DNA of 40,460 bases from JBFISM01 sp041608535 (lineage in GTDB: Bacteria; Actinomycetota; Acidimicrobiia; Spongiisociales; UBA5794). Positions 16,222 to 23,969 of this stretch are shown in pieces. A program made the position numbers and the translations under genes. Numbering within the stretch: position 1 is the stretch's first letter; the number at the start of each line of letters is the position of its first letter. The stretch spans positions 1 through 40,460 of the forward strand of contig JBFISM010000015.1 in assembly GCA_041608535.1 (NCBI GenBank), in the 5' to 3' direction. Under the pieces are notes generated by a model. The model was not told the DNA's origin and ran no database searches. It saw only the letters and a program-made list of their open reading frames with translations.

Positions 16222-17456
16222 CCGGTGTCGCCACACCGCAGCAAGTCGGCCGGCGGGTCGGGATGAGCATCGTCGCCGTCGTATCCGCACTACAGCTACT
16301 CACCATCGCCGCTCAGGTCGGCGCACCGCTCCAGCCGCTGGTGTCGGTGCTGTTCGTGCTCACCTGCCCGGGATTCTTCGTGCTCGACATGTCCCGCCCC
16401 CGCGATCTCTCCGCTCGACTGCTCATCGGTGTGACCGTCAGTGCGGGCGCGAACATCGTGATCTTTGCGGTGCTTGCGATCGGCAACGCACGTTGGTTGC
16501 TCATCGGTGCGCTCGCCGCCTCGGCCGTCGTAGCCGTCGCGCTCCGCGGGCGGTTTGCGCCGCTCCCGGTAGCGCCGACCGAAACCCCTCCACCGGCCGG
16601 GAAGACACCGACGAGAGAGGCAGAGCCGGTGCCACCGGAGGCCGAGCCGCAGTTGGAGGCGACACCGCAGCTCGCTCCGCCCGATCGGCAACACGCACTC
16701 GATGCCGCCGGGCCTCTCACAACGGAGGCCCCGGTAGTCGTCCCGCCCGCAGGCGAGCCCACGGCAGTCGCCCCGCCCGCAGGGGAGCCCACGGCAGTCG
16801 TGCCGCCGAAAGCGGAGCCCCCAGCAATCGTGCGGCCCGCAACGAGGCCCCCGCCGGTGGCGCGCCCGGAAACTGAGCCGATTCCGCCGATCGAGGATCA
16901 TGCATTGCCCCCCACCGACGACCTAGCCCCACCCGGGGTGGAGACGCATCCGGCAGCGCCGGCGGGACCCGCGATGGAGACGCCGGCGCCGACACCGGCA
17001 GCATCCGCAGCCGAGCCCGTCCCGCATGAGGACGTACCTCCCGCCGCCCCGGTCGTACCCGAGGCCGTGAGGCCCGAGGCGACCGCATCGGAAGCTGCCG
17101 CAACGCCGCCGACCCCCGCACCCCCCGGCACACCAAGCCGGACAGCCGCCGCTGCCAGCGAGACAGCTCCGGTCGAAGAATCCGAGACGACGCCACTCCC
17201 GCCGACCGCCAGCGCGAGACCGGACGAGCCCGCTTCCGAGACGTCCCGCCACACGATCAACGTCAACACGGCATCGGCGGTTGAGATCGCAACCCTTCCA
17301 GGTGTCGGTATGGCGATCGCACAGCGGATGGTGGACCATCGCAACCGGCACGGAGCGTTCGTCGAGATCGGCGATCTCCTCGACGTCTCGGGAATCGGCG
17401 AACGCAAGCTGGCCGGCTTCATGCACCTCGTGGTGATGGAGAACGTGACACCGTGA
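16218..17456 (+). CDS. membrane protein with Pro-rich linker and ComEA-like helix-hairpin-helix tail
   Basis: The 412-residue protein has three parts. The N-terminal ~115 residues hold three or four membrane helices. A long Pro/Ala/Glu-rich linker follows (about 116-345), partly built from 30-bp repeats. The C-terminal ~65 residues (INVNTASAVEIATLPGVGMAIAQRMVDHR, then FVEIGDLLDVSGIGERKL) match the double helix-hairpin-helix of ComEA. In ComEA that module binds DNA outside the membrane during uptake. Here it sits in an envelope-glycan cluster, so its partner could be DNA or another polymer. The GTG start overlaps the upstream stop (GTGA), and the end overlaps the GT2 remnant by four bases. Confidence 0.7.
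   Translation: MTGVATPQQVGRRVGMSIVAVVSALQLLTIAAQVGAPLQPLVSVLFVLTCPGFFVLDMSRPRDLSARLLIGVTVSAGANIVIFAVLAIGNARWLLIGALAASAVVAVALRGRFAPLPVAPTETPPPAGKTPTREAEPVPPEAEPQLEATPQLAPPDRQHALDAAGPLTTEAPVVVPPAGEPTAVAPPAGEPTAVVPPKAEPPAIVRPATRPPPVARPETEPIPPIEDHALPPTDDLAPPGVETHPAAPAGPAMETPAPTPAASAAEPVPHEDVPPAAPVVPEAVRPEATASEAAATPPTPAPPGTPSRTAAAASETAPVEESETTPLPPTASARPDEPASETSRHTINVNTASAVEIATLPGVGMAIAQRMVDHRNRHGAFVEIGDLLDVSGIGERKLAGFMHLVVMENVTP
16741..16860 (+). repeat. 30-bp tandem repeats in the Pro-rich linker
   Basis: Four units of 30 bases, 16741-16770, 16771-16800, 16801-16830 and 16831-16860. The first two are nearly identical (each encodes PPAGEPTAV plus one residue) and the last two are degenerate. They keep the reading frame and lengthen the disordered linker. 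Confidence 0.7.
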
Positions 17457-17778
17457 GCGAGGTCTCCGTGATCGTGCCGACCCGGGAGCGACCCAAGCTG
17501 TTGCGCCGCGCTACCAGGGTGGTCGTCGTGTTCGACGCAATCACAGGTCGACACCGGTCTGGCGGACGAGTTGACAGCTCGCCATCGAAGTCATCGACAA
17601 CCATCGTGAGCCGGGGTCGCCGTGGCACGAAACACCGGGATCGACGTTCTCGGACCGAGCTGGATCGCCTCGCCGTGAAGCGGGGACCTCGGTCCGGCGC
17701 CGCGAGATGACCCCGCTCATGCAGCGGTACGTCCTCGCCCTCACGTGGCCATGGCGTCTCCGCTACGGGTACCGGTGA
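17453..17778 (+). pseudogene. decayed family 2 glycosyltransferase
   Basis: A GTG overlapping the previous stop begins SEVSVIVPTRERPKLLRRA, the classic first strand and helix of a GT2 enzyme. After about 20 residues this frame becomes a Ser/Arg-rich string and stops at 17710. Another frame in the same stretch reads LAIEVIDNHREPGSP and ends MTPLMQRYVLALTWPW...YGYR before TGA at 17776. The usual DxD and acceptor regions are missing. The best explanation is a once-coupled glycosyltransferase gene reduced by internal deletion and frameshift. Confidence 0.5.
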
Positions 17779-17855
17779 TCGGTTGCGGATATCGCGAAAT
17801 CGCTAGTCTCGACTCCGGCGCCAGGGTGGGACAGCAACCGGGAGGGGCGTCCGAG

Positions 17856-17906
17856 ATGTCCGAGCAGACGTCCGAGCGCGGCAGAGAAGAGCATCGTTGT
17901 GCGTGA
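17856..17906 (+). CDS. possible 16-codon leader peptide
   Basis: An ATG preceded by GGGAGGGG opens a 16-residue frame (MSEQTSERGREEHRCA) that ends at TGA 17904-17906, inside the first codons of the OmpA-family gene (GTG at 17899). The leader has a far better ribosome binding site than the gene it overlaps, so it may couple or modulate that gene's translation. The stretch also holds three GTCCGAG copies. Confidence 0.3.
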   Translation: MSEQTSERGREEHRCA

Positions 17907-19155
17907 CTCGGCTCGATGGATCGGCGGCGTGGCGCTGTGGCTGGGAGCTCTGCTCATCGGCTTCTACTTCACGTCCAACACCTCGAACCCGGACGACCAG
18001 CCGGTGGAGCTGGCTGCCACGACGGCCGCACCGGTGGCAACGGATACGCCGGCGCCGGCCACGACCGTCGTCGCGCCCACCACAGAGCCCACTTCGACGA
18101 CTGGAGCCGGCACGACGACGACTACGACCACGCCCGCCGAAACCACCCCGACCGTCGCCGATCCGGCGCTCTTCGTGGCGCCCAGCGATGGTCCCTGGCT
18201 CCAGGCGACACTCGAAGCCGGGCAATTCAGGCTCGAGGGGCGCATCCCATCCTCCGAGCTGGAGAGCGGCCTCACCCAGGCAGCCACGCTCGTCTACGGC
18301 CCGGGCGCCGAGGTCGCCGTGGAGATCGACGAAACCATCGGCAGCGCCGAGTGGCTGGCAGGTGCCCCCCAGGGCATCACGCTGCTCCCGGTCATCGGGA
18401 CGGGCTCCATCGGAGTGTCCAACGACGGCGTCGTCGTCAGCGGGGTCTCCCCCAACGAGCAGCAATACGCCGCCTTCGAGCAGGCCGCCCTGGCCACGTT
18501 CGGTGTCGATTCGATCACGTCCGGTGTCGAGATCGCCAACCTCGGCTACCCGTCGTTCAACACGCGCCGGGTGCGAGATTCGGTGGTCATCACAGGTGAG
18601 CTGGCCAACGAGACGGATCGCGGCCGCATCATCGACGGAGCGATCGCCGTGTACGGAGATACGGCAGTCGACGACCAGACGACGATCGGCGAGAACCTCG
18701 ACACACCGTTCTGGACGTACACCATGCCCGGAGTGTTTGCGCTCCTCGAGCCCTTCCCGGACTACGAGATCGACATCCGCAACGGCATCACCAGCGGTTC
18801 GCTGAACGACGGGGCCAACTTCGCCACGGGCAGCGCTGAACTGAGCGAATCGACCCGGGCCCTGATGAGCGTCGCCATAGCCATCCTCACCCGCGACCCG
18901 ACGCTCGGCATTCTCATCGAGGGCCACACCGACAGCATCGGGGACGCCGCTTTCAATCAAACGCTGAGCGAACGCCGGGCACAATCCGCGGCAGATTTCA
19001 TGATCACCGCCGGCATCGACGCCGGCCGCATCGTGACCGTCGGCTACGGAGAGGACCGGCCGATCGCCGACAACGACACCGCTGCGGGCCGAGCGCAGAA
19101 CCGCAGGGTCGCCTTTGCCTTTGGTCCGCTCCAGGACATCCTCGCTACGGGCTGA
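17899..19155 (+). CDS. OmpA-family cell-envelope protein
   Basis: A 418-residue protein with one N-terminal membrane helix (GGVALWLGALLIGFYF), a Thr/Pro-rich linker to about residue 90, a middle region of two BON-like alpha/beta repeats (about 100-290), and a C-terminal OmpA/MotB peptidoglycan-binding domain. The OmpA domain shows ANFATGSAELS, IEGHTDSIGD, LSERRAQSAADF and GYGEDRPIADN...AGRAQNRRV. The arrangement helix-BON-OmpA is that of mycobacterial ArfA (OmpATb). It probably anchors the envelope to peptidoglycan. GTG 17899 is the only in-frame start before the helix. Upstream lie a possible -10 (TAGTCT, 17804) and a short leader frame. Confidence 0.82.
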   Translation: MRDSARWIGGVALWLGALLIGFYFTSNTSNPDDQPVELAATTAAPVATDTPAPATTVVAPTTEPTSTTGAGTTTTTTTPAETTPTVADPALFVAPSDGPWLQATLEAGQFRLEGRIPSSELESGLTQAATLVYGPGAEVAVEIDETIGSAEWLAGAPQGITLLPVIGTGSIGVSNDGVVVSGVSPNEQQYAAFEQAALATFGVDSITSGVEIANLGYPSFNTRRVRDSVVITGELANETDRGRIIDGAIAVYGDTAVDDQTTIGENLDTPFWTYTMPGVFALLEPFPDYEIDIRNGITSGSLNDGANFATGSAELSESTRALMSVAIAILTRDPTLGILIEGHTDSIGDAAFNQTLSERRAQSAADFMITAGIDAGRIVTVGYGEDRPIADNDTAAGRAQNRRVAFAFGPLQDILATG

Positions 19156-19234
19156 GCCGGCCAGGTGAATCGAAGCCGTGGTCCGGCGACGGACCGCGAT
19201 CTCGCAGGTCCAGGGACGCAGTAGCCTCGACGAG

Positions 19235-20179
19235 ATGACGACACCTCACCAATTCGTCGACATCGACGGTCCGGTCCATTACGTCGATCACGGTGGCGCC
19301 GGTGTGCCCGTCGTGCTCGTCCACGGGCTGGGCGGGTCCCACGTCAACTGGCGGCGGGTCGCACCGCAGCTCGCCGCCGGCCATCGTGTGCTCAGCGTCG
19401 ATCTGCGCGGCTTCGGACTGACGCCGCTCGATGGGCACGACGCCCGCCTCCCATCCCAGGTGTTGCTTCTGCAACGGTTTGTCAGCCAGCTCACCGACGA
19501 GCCGCCGGTCATCGTCGGCAACTCCATGGGTGGGCTGGTTGCCGTGCTGTTCGCCGCTCGCCACCCCGACTTGCTGGCCGGTCTCGTCTTGATCAATCCG
19601 GCTCTCCCGATTCGATCCGGTGCTGCCATCAGCCGCAATACGGTGTTGCGGCTCGGTTTGCCACTCATCCCTGGACTCGGCGAACTCGTGGTCCGTCACT
19701 ACGAGAGCTCCGCATCACCTGAAGATCGCATCACAGAGTCCTTCCAGTTCATGACAGTCGACCCGGCGACCATCGACAGCGAAACGATGCGGGCATCCAT
19801 CGAGATGGCGAGGGCGCGCCGCAACGTGCCCGGCACCGAGAAAGCCTTCACCGAGGCGATGCGCTCCATTGCATCCGAACTGCTCCTCTTGCAACGGTTT
19901 CGGAGAAAGTTGCACAGCATCGGTACGCCGACGCTGCTGATCCACGGGGTCCACGATCCCGTGGTGGCGCTCGACTCCGCTGAGTGGCTCGCTCTCGAAC
20001 GGCCGGATTGGACCTTCCTGCCCATGGACGGAGTCGGTCATGTTCCCCAGCTGGAGACTCCGGAAGCCGTTGTGCATGCGATGAACGATTGGATTGCCTC
20101 GGCCGTGACGCCAAGAGACACACGGACAACCTCAGGCGGTGGAGCGTCGGTGAAGGAGGAGCCATGTCGACAATCGTGA
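19235..20179 (+). CDS. alpha/beta-fold hydrolase
   Basis: A 314-residue alpha/beta hydrolase with the oxyanion motif VLVHGLGGSHVNW, nucleophile elbow GNSMGG, an acid in LLIHGVHDPVV and the catalytic His in GVGHVPQLETPE. The substrate is not evident; the family includes esterases, epoxide hydrolases and C-C bond hydrolases. The ATG at 19235 follows a TAGCCT -10-like element by seven bases, so the transcript may be leaderless; the longer frame from 19178 is not favoured. The 3' end overlaps the FAD-protein gene by 16 bases, implying a joint function. Confidence 0.8.
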   Translation: MTTPHQFVDIDGPVHYVDHGGAGVPVVLVHGLGGSHVNWRRVAPQLAAGHRVLSVDLRGFGLTPLDGHDARLPSQVLLLQRFVSQLTDEPPVIVGNSMGGLVAVLFAARHPDLLAGLVLINPALPIRSGAAISRNTVLRLGLPLIPGLGELVVRHYESSASPEDRITESFQFMTVDPATIDSETMRASIEMARARRNVPGTEKAFTEAMRSIASELLLLQRFRRKLHSIGTPTLLIHGVHDPVVALDSAEWLALERPDWTFLPMDGVGHVPQLETPEAVVHAMNDWIASAVTPRDTRTTSGGGASVKEEPCRQS

Positions 20180-20721
20180 TCGGTGACGGGCCCGGCGGTC
20201 TCAGCGCTGCGCTCTTCCTGGCGAAGAACGGAACCCCGGTGACGGTCTTCGGCACCGACGACACGGCCATGCACCATGCCTACCTGTACAACTATCTCGG
20301 GCTCCCCGAGATCGACGGATCCGACTTCCAGGCGATCGCCCGCAGCCAGGTTCAAGATGCCGGCGCCGTACTACGCCAGGAGCGTGTCGCTGCAGTGCAG
20401 CGAACCGCGGACGGCTTCACCGTCTCCACCGAGGGCGGCGAGGACGTGGCGGCGCGATTCCTCATCCTCACCGAAGGCCGCTCCCCGGATCTGGCTCTGA
20501 GCCTGGGGGTGGCCACCGGAGAGGATGGGGGCGTGGCCAGCGACCGCGACGGCAGGACGTCGATCGACGGCCTGTACGTAGTCGGCCGCAGTGCCCGGCC
20601 GAGGCGCAGCCAGGCGATCATCTCTGCCGGTCACGGCGCCGCAGCCGCCATCGACATCCTGTCCCGACTGGCCGGCAAGGACGTCCAGGATTGGGATACC
20701 CCGCCGTCAGACGAGACCTGA
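20164..20721 (+). CDS. small FAD-binding thioredoxin-reductase-like protein lacking the NADPH domain
   Basis: A 185-residue protein that starts with the dinucleotide-binding loop IVIGDGPGGLSAALFLAKNG and ends with the FAD-closing segment GLYVVGRSA...SQAIISAGHGAAAAIDIL, followed by KDVQDWDTP. The central NADPH domain with its CxxC pair, present in true thioredoxin reductases, is absent. A family of similar length (about 190 residues, with the same ISGSDF-, HDFDTP-like blocks) occurs in archaea and actinobacteria, so this looks complete rather than truncated. AAGGAGG lies just upstream of ATG 20164. It is coupled to the upstream hydrolase. Electron donor and role are unknown. Confidence 0.7.
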   Translation: MSTIVIGDGPGGLSAALFLAKNGTPVTVFGTDDTAMHHAYLYNYLGLPEIDGSDFQAIARSQVQDAGAVLRQERVAAVQRTADGFTVSTEGGEDVAARFLILTEGRSPDLALSLGVATGEDGGVASDRDGRTSIDGLYVVGRSARPRRSQAIISAGHGAAAAIDILSRLAGKDVQDWDTPPSDET

Positions 20722-20734
20722 GCGCAACCGGATC

Positions 20735-21364
20735 TCAGTCAGCGCGAAAGACCTCCACGACGACGCCGGAGACGCCGGTCACGATGCTTTCGGCGCCATC
20801 GGGCCAGGTCACCGTCACGGTGACGGCGGTGGCCTCCCCCAGGCCGAAGTGAAGCCTCGGCTCGTGCGACGACAGATAGCTGCTGCCTGCGTAGAGCTCC
20901 CCACGCAACCTCGACCCATCGCTCAGCTCCACGGTGACCGTCGTCCCAGGTGAGGGCGGCTCGGGAGCGATGACGAGGCCGGCACCTGGCGCACCGTCGT
21001 TGCGCAGCACCACGGCCGGCCCTGCGATCTGGTTGATGGCGACGTCGAGATCGCCATCCGCGTCGAAGTCGGCGAGCGCCGCACGGCGGCCGATCAGCCC
21101 ACCCACTGAGTCGAGCCCCACCCGGTCGCCCCAGTCCCGCAGCTGACCCGGATCACCCTCGGCGGCGAGATTGCCGAGGAGCTGCACCGGTTCCCGATCC
21201 TCGTCGGGATCTGTTACCGGGACCCGCCCGTTGACGATCAACAGCTCAAACGTCCGTGTCGTTGTCGAGATCGGCCCATGCCGTTCCCCAGCCCGTCCTC
21301 CCGCTGCCGAGCCCGGCGAGCCCGATACGGTGTGTTGCGTTGGCGAAACCGAACGTGCTTCCCG
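20735..21364 (-). pseudogene. FG-GAP/ASPIC-UnbV protein, 5'-truncated and frameshifted
   Basis: The intact part (20735-21241) encodes a calcium-binding-type FG-GAP loop (ALADFDADGDLDVAINQ) and a C-terminal ASPIC/UnbV domain (VELSDGSRLRGELYAGSSYLSSHEPRLHFGLG ... VTWPDGAES in two pieces). Upstream, in another frame, the same protein continues: FGFANATHRIGLAGLGSG and WADLDNDTDV, then TGA. Removing one T in GACGTTTGAG restores DVELLIVNGRVP, so a single-base frameshift is visible. The gene then breaks off at about 21364, where an ABC permease fragment begins. Relatives are long secreted CRTAC1-like proteins, so most of the gene is gone. Confidence 0.65.
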
Positions 21365-21640
21365 TTAGACCGAGACGAGTACGTTGTTCCAGAACTCGCT
21401 GCTCTGCAGCAGCCGGGTGTAGTTCTCGAGCCCGACGAAGATCTCGGCGCCGCCGAACGGTGCCACCCGGTTCATCGACAGCCGGAACGATTCGATGATG
21501 GGGAAATAGATGAAGACGGCCAGGATCACCAACGTCGGCGCCAGGTAGAGATACGCCTTGGGCCCTCCGGCTTTGATGCGCCCCCGACGCCGCGAGCGAA
21601 CGAGAGTTCCCCTGGCCGCTGGCTGACTGGTAGTTGTCAT
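21365..21640 (-). pseudogene. N-terminal fragment of a sugar ABC transporter permease
   Basis: From ATG 21640 (GGGGAAGG upstream) 91 codons encode a basic N-terminus, one membrane helix (YLYLAPTLVILAVFIYFPII) and SFRLSMNRVAPFGGAEIFVGLENYTRLL. This is the standard start of MalF/UgpA-type sugar permeases. A complete one has about 300 residues and six helices. The frame ends at TAA just after SEFWNNVLVSV, exactly where the UnbV fragment begins. It is therefore the stump left by a deletion. No partner permease, ATPase or sugar-binding gene of this class lies nearby. Confidence 0.7.
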
Positions 21641-21807
21641 CTCGGCCTTCCCCGGGGGTCTGGACGGCTCCGATCGGACGCTAGTGGGTTGTCGTCGACG
21701 CCGCACTCTACCGAACCCGCCGCTCAGCGAGGTGAATCGTCAAGCCGCCCCTACCTCCGAGCTCTTCCGGGCTCGCAGGGACCTTCCCCCCGCCGGGCGG
21801 AACAGAT

Positions 21808-23058
21808 TCACCCGCGCATGGGGAATTCGGGCATGAACTCGTCTTCCATCTCGGGTCTGCCCGAGCGCTCGAACCAGGCGGCATAGCGGCGCGACACCGG
21901 CGCGGCTGTGGCACCGTGCGCCAGGATGCTCAGCACCACGGTCAGCACCACGATCTCGAACACTGCGTCTGACATCCCGTCTCCGGTCTCTTCGAGCAGG
22001 AACACCCCGAACAGAATGGACGCCAAACCGCGGGGGCCGAACCAGGCGATGTAGGCCACGGTGGGCAGCTTGAGCCTGGTGCCGATGAGCGACACCGCCA
22101 CCGGCACCATCCGGATCAGTGTGAGTGACAACACTGCATAGACCGCCGTGCGCACCGTTGCGTCGCCGAGGGCGGGGCCGACGACGGTGGCACCGAATGC
22201 GAGGAAGGTGAGCAGTGCCAGCAGCTCGCCCTCGTCTTCGGCGAAGTGATAGGCCGTGTCGCAATGGCCGCGCGCCGCCGCACCGAATGCGAGGCCGGCG
22301 ACGAAGGCGGCAACGAAGCCGTTGCCGTGGATGACTTCGGCAATGGCAAACGCACCGACCCCGATCGCCAGCGTGGCAAGCTGGCGGAAGGCGCCTTCGA
22401 TCCAGCCGCGTTGCGCGAAGCGGTCGAGCACCTTCCCGCCGAGCCAGCCCACGGCGACACCGATCCCGACACCGAATCCGATCTGCTCGAGAGCGAAGAC
22501 GAACCACTCTTGCGCTGGTGCCACGTCCTCGGCGGTGCCAACGAATGCGATCGCCACCGTGACAACCGGCAGCATGAGTCCATCGTTGAGACCGGACTCG
22601 ACGTTGATCGTCTGCCGTACCCGCACGGGCACCGACGGGTTGGAAACCACCGCCTTGCCCAGGGCCGCGTCGGTAGGGGTGAGGATTGCGGCAAGCGCAA
22701 ACGCACCTGCCAGCCCGAGACCGCCGAACATGGCGACTCCCAGCAGGGTGCCGGCGATCACCGTGAGCGGGAGACCGATCAGCAACAAGCGAACGGGCAG
22801 CTGGGCGGTCTCCCGCAGCCGTCGCAAGTCGATGCGGATGGCGTCGGTGAACAACAGCAGGATGAGCGTGGCCCGGGCAAGAGCCCCGATGACTCCAACG
22901 GTCAAGTTGTCCTGATCGACGAGCTCGAGCCCTGCCGTGCCGATGATGAGCCCGATCGCGGTGAACACCATCGGAGCGGTGATCGGGGCCATCGCCAGCC
23001 GCTCCGAAACGAGCGCGTAGCCAAACACTGCGATGGCAATGACGGCGATGGCTTGCAT
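21808..23058 (-). CDS. cation:proton antiporter, CPA1 (NhaP-like)
   Basis: A 416-residue inner-membrane protein with about twelve hydrophobic helices. The signature ILTPTDAALGKAVV is followed by NVESGLNDGLMLPVV, the conserved ESGxNDG/TPTD core of CPA1 sodium or potassium/proton exchangers; AWFGPRGLASILFGV is the typical late helix. There is no long cytoplasmic regulatory tail. It follows the 153-residue membrane protein by 72 bases and may be the last gene of the ABC operon or have its own promoter. Ion specificity cannot be told from sequence. Confidence 0.88.
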   Translation of the reverse strand: MQAIAVIAIAVFGYALVSERLAMAPITAPMVFTAIGLIIGTAGLELVDQDNLTVGVIGALARATLILLLFTDAIRIDLRRLRETAQLPVRLLLIGLPLTVIAGTLLGVAMFGGLGLAGAFALAAILTPTDAALGKAVVSNPSVPVRVRQTINVESGLNDGLMLPVVTVAIAFVGTAEDVAPAQEWFVFALEQIGFGVGIGVAVGWLGGKVLDRFAQRGWIEGAFRQLATLAIGVGAFAIAEVIHGNGFVAAFVAGLAFGAAARGHCDTAYHFAEDEGELLALLTFLAFGATVVGPALGDATVRTAVYAVLSLTLIRMVPVAVSLIGTRLKLPTVAYIAWFGPRGLASILFGVFLLEETGDGMSDAVFEIVVLTVVLSILAHGATAAPVSRRYAAWFERSGRPEMEDEFMPEFPMRG

Positions 23059-23130
23059 GACTCTCGCTGTCCTCGTTGTACCGCGACGATACCGGGCGAG
23101 TAGCCGACCGCGGTGAGGCCACCCTTGCCG

Positions 23131-23592
23131 CTAGCTGCGTCGCAGCGCCAGGAACGTGGCCGTGGCGAACACCACGTGAGAGATCCAGGTACGGAACACC
23201 CCATACGGCCGCATCTGCCACAGCGCCGGCGACAACCTCAGCCGCGGCATGTATCCGGCAAAAGCGAGCAGCCACACGGCGGTACCGGCCACGGGACCCA
23301 TCACCCATGGTCGGATCACACGGCCCCGGCTCGCCAGCGCAAAGACGACTCCCCAGAATCCGCCGAAACCGAGGTGCGCCGCCTCTCCCAACCGGATCCG
23401 GTCGACCTCGGCCAGTTCCCGTCCGCCTCGGGTGTACGCCGTGTGGGCGGCCTCCACCACGGACTCGTAGTGAAACTTGCCCAGAGCGACTCCCGGTTCG
23501 ACGAAACGCCGCACCGTGAAGGAGATGCCGGCCATCGCCACCACACCCCAGACCCCTGAGGCGAACCCTCGCATGATGGTGCGCAGCAGCAC
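23131..23592 (-). CDS. hypothetical membrane protein
   Basis: 153 residues with four hydrophobic segments (FASGVWGVVAMAGISF, LGFGGFWGVVFALA, WVMGPVAGTAVWLLAFAGY, HVVFATATFLAL). The helix spacing and the small-residue GxxGGxWG pattern recall the YagU/DUF1440-type membrane proteins, but I cannot assign it. It starts eight bases after the 122-residue gene, so it is probably the tail of the ABC transporter operon. Confidence 0.6.
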   Translation of the reverse strand: MLLRTIMRGFASGVWGVVAMAGISFTVRRFVEPGVALGKFHYESVVEAAHTAYTRGGRELAEVDRIRLGEAAHLGFGGFWGVVFALASRGRVIRPWVMGPVAGTAVWLLAFAGYMPRLRLSPALWQMRPYGVFRTWISHVVFATATFLALRRS

Positions 23593-23600
23593 TCGTCCTC

Positions 23601-23969
23601 CTAGAACGGCTCGATCGACTCCACCCAGAAGAACCGGGCGATGCGATCGAGGTCGGGTTGAGTCACGGCGCGGAGCCGCAAGATCGTGGCGTCCTCGCGA
23701 TCGCGTCCCGAGTAGACACCGAGCTCGGACAGGGTCTCGCGATGGTATTGATCGGGCTCCACCGCCAGCTTCACCACGATGTTGACTTGATCGGCCCCCC
23801 GGTCGATCTCGTCGCTGACCTTCCCCGAAGCAGTGAGCAACCCGAGTACAGGAGCCCAGAACAGAATGATCGCCAGCAGCAAGATCCCGAGCGCCGGCTT
23901 GAACCAGGGCCGGCGGGTGAGTCCCGGCTTGGTCCGGGCCGGCGCCTCCGGCGTCAGCGCACCAGTCAT
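23601..23969 (-). CDS. single-pass membrane protein of the ABC operon, unknown function
   Basis: 122 residues. A short basic N-terminus is followed by one membrane helix (ALGILLLAIILFWAPVLGLL) and an extracytoplasmic domain of about 80 residues (VNIVVKLAVEPDQYHRETLSELGVYSGRD ... VTQPDLDRIARFFWVESIEPF, in two parts). The ATG overlaps the permease stop as ATGA, so it is translated with the transporter. It has no recognised family. A topology with an outside domain fits a transporter accessory or substrate-contact subunit. Confidence 0.6.
   Translation of the reverse strand: MTGALTPEAPARTKPGLTRRPWFKPALGILLLAIILFWAPVLGLLTASGKVSDEIDRGADQVNIVVKLAVEPDQYHRETLSELGVYSGRDREDATILRLRAVTQPDLDRIARFFWVESIEPF

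Noticed and set aside
17783..17809. Promoter TTGCGG...TAGTCT before the OmpA-family gene
   Set aside because: The spacer is only 15 bases and the -35 is weak, so it is mentioned in the gene entry but not listed as a promoter.
17803..18984. 393-codon minus-strand frame opposite the OmpA-family gene
   Set aside because: Antisense to a gene with a complete OmpA domain; no motif of its own.
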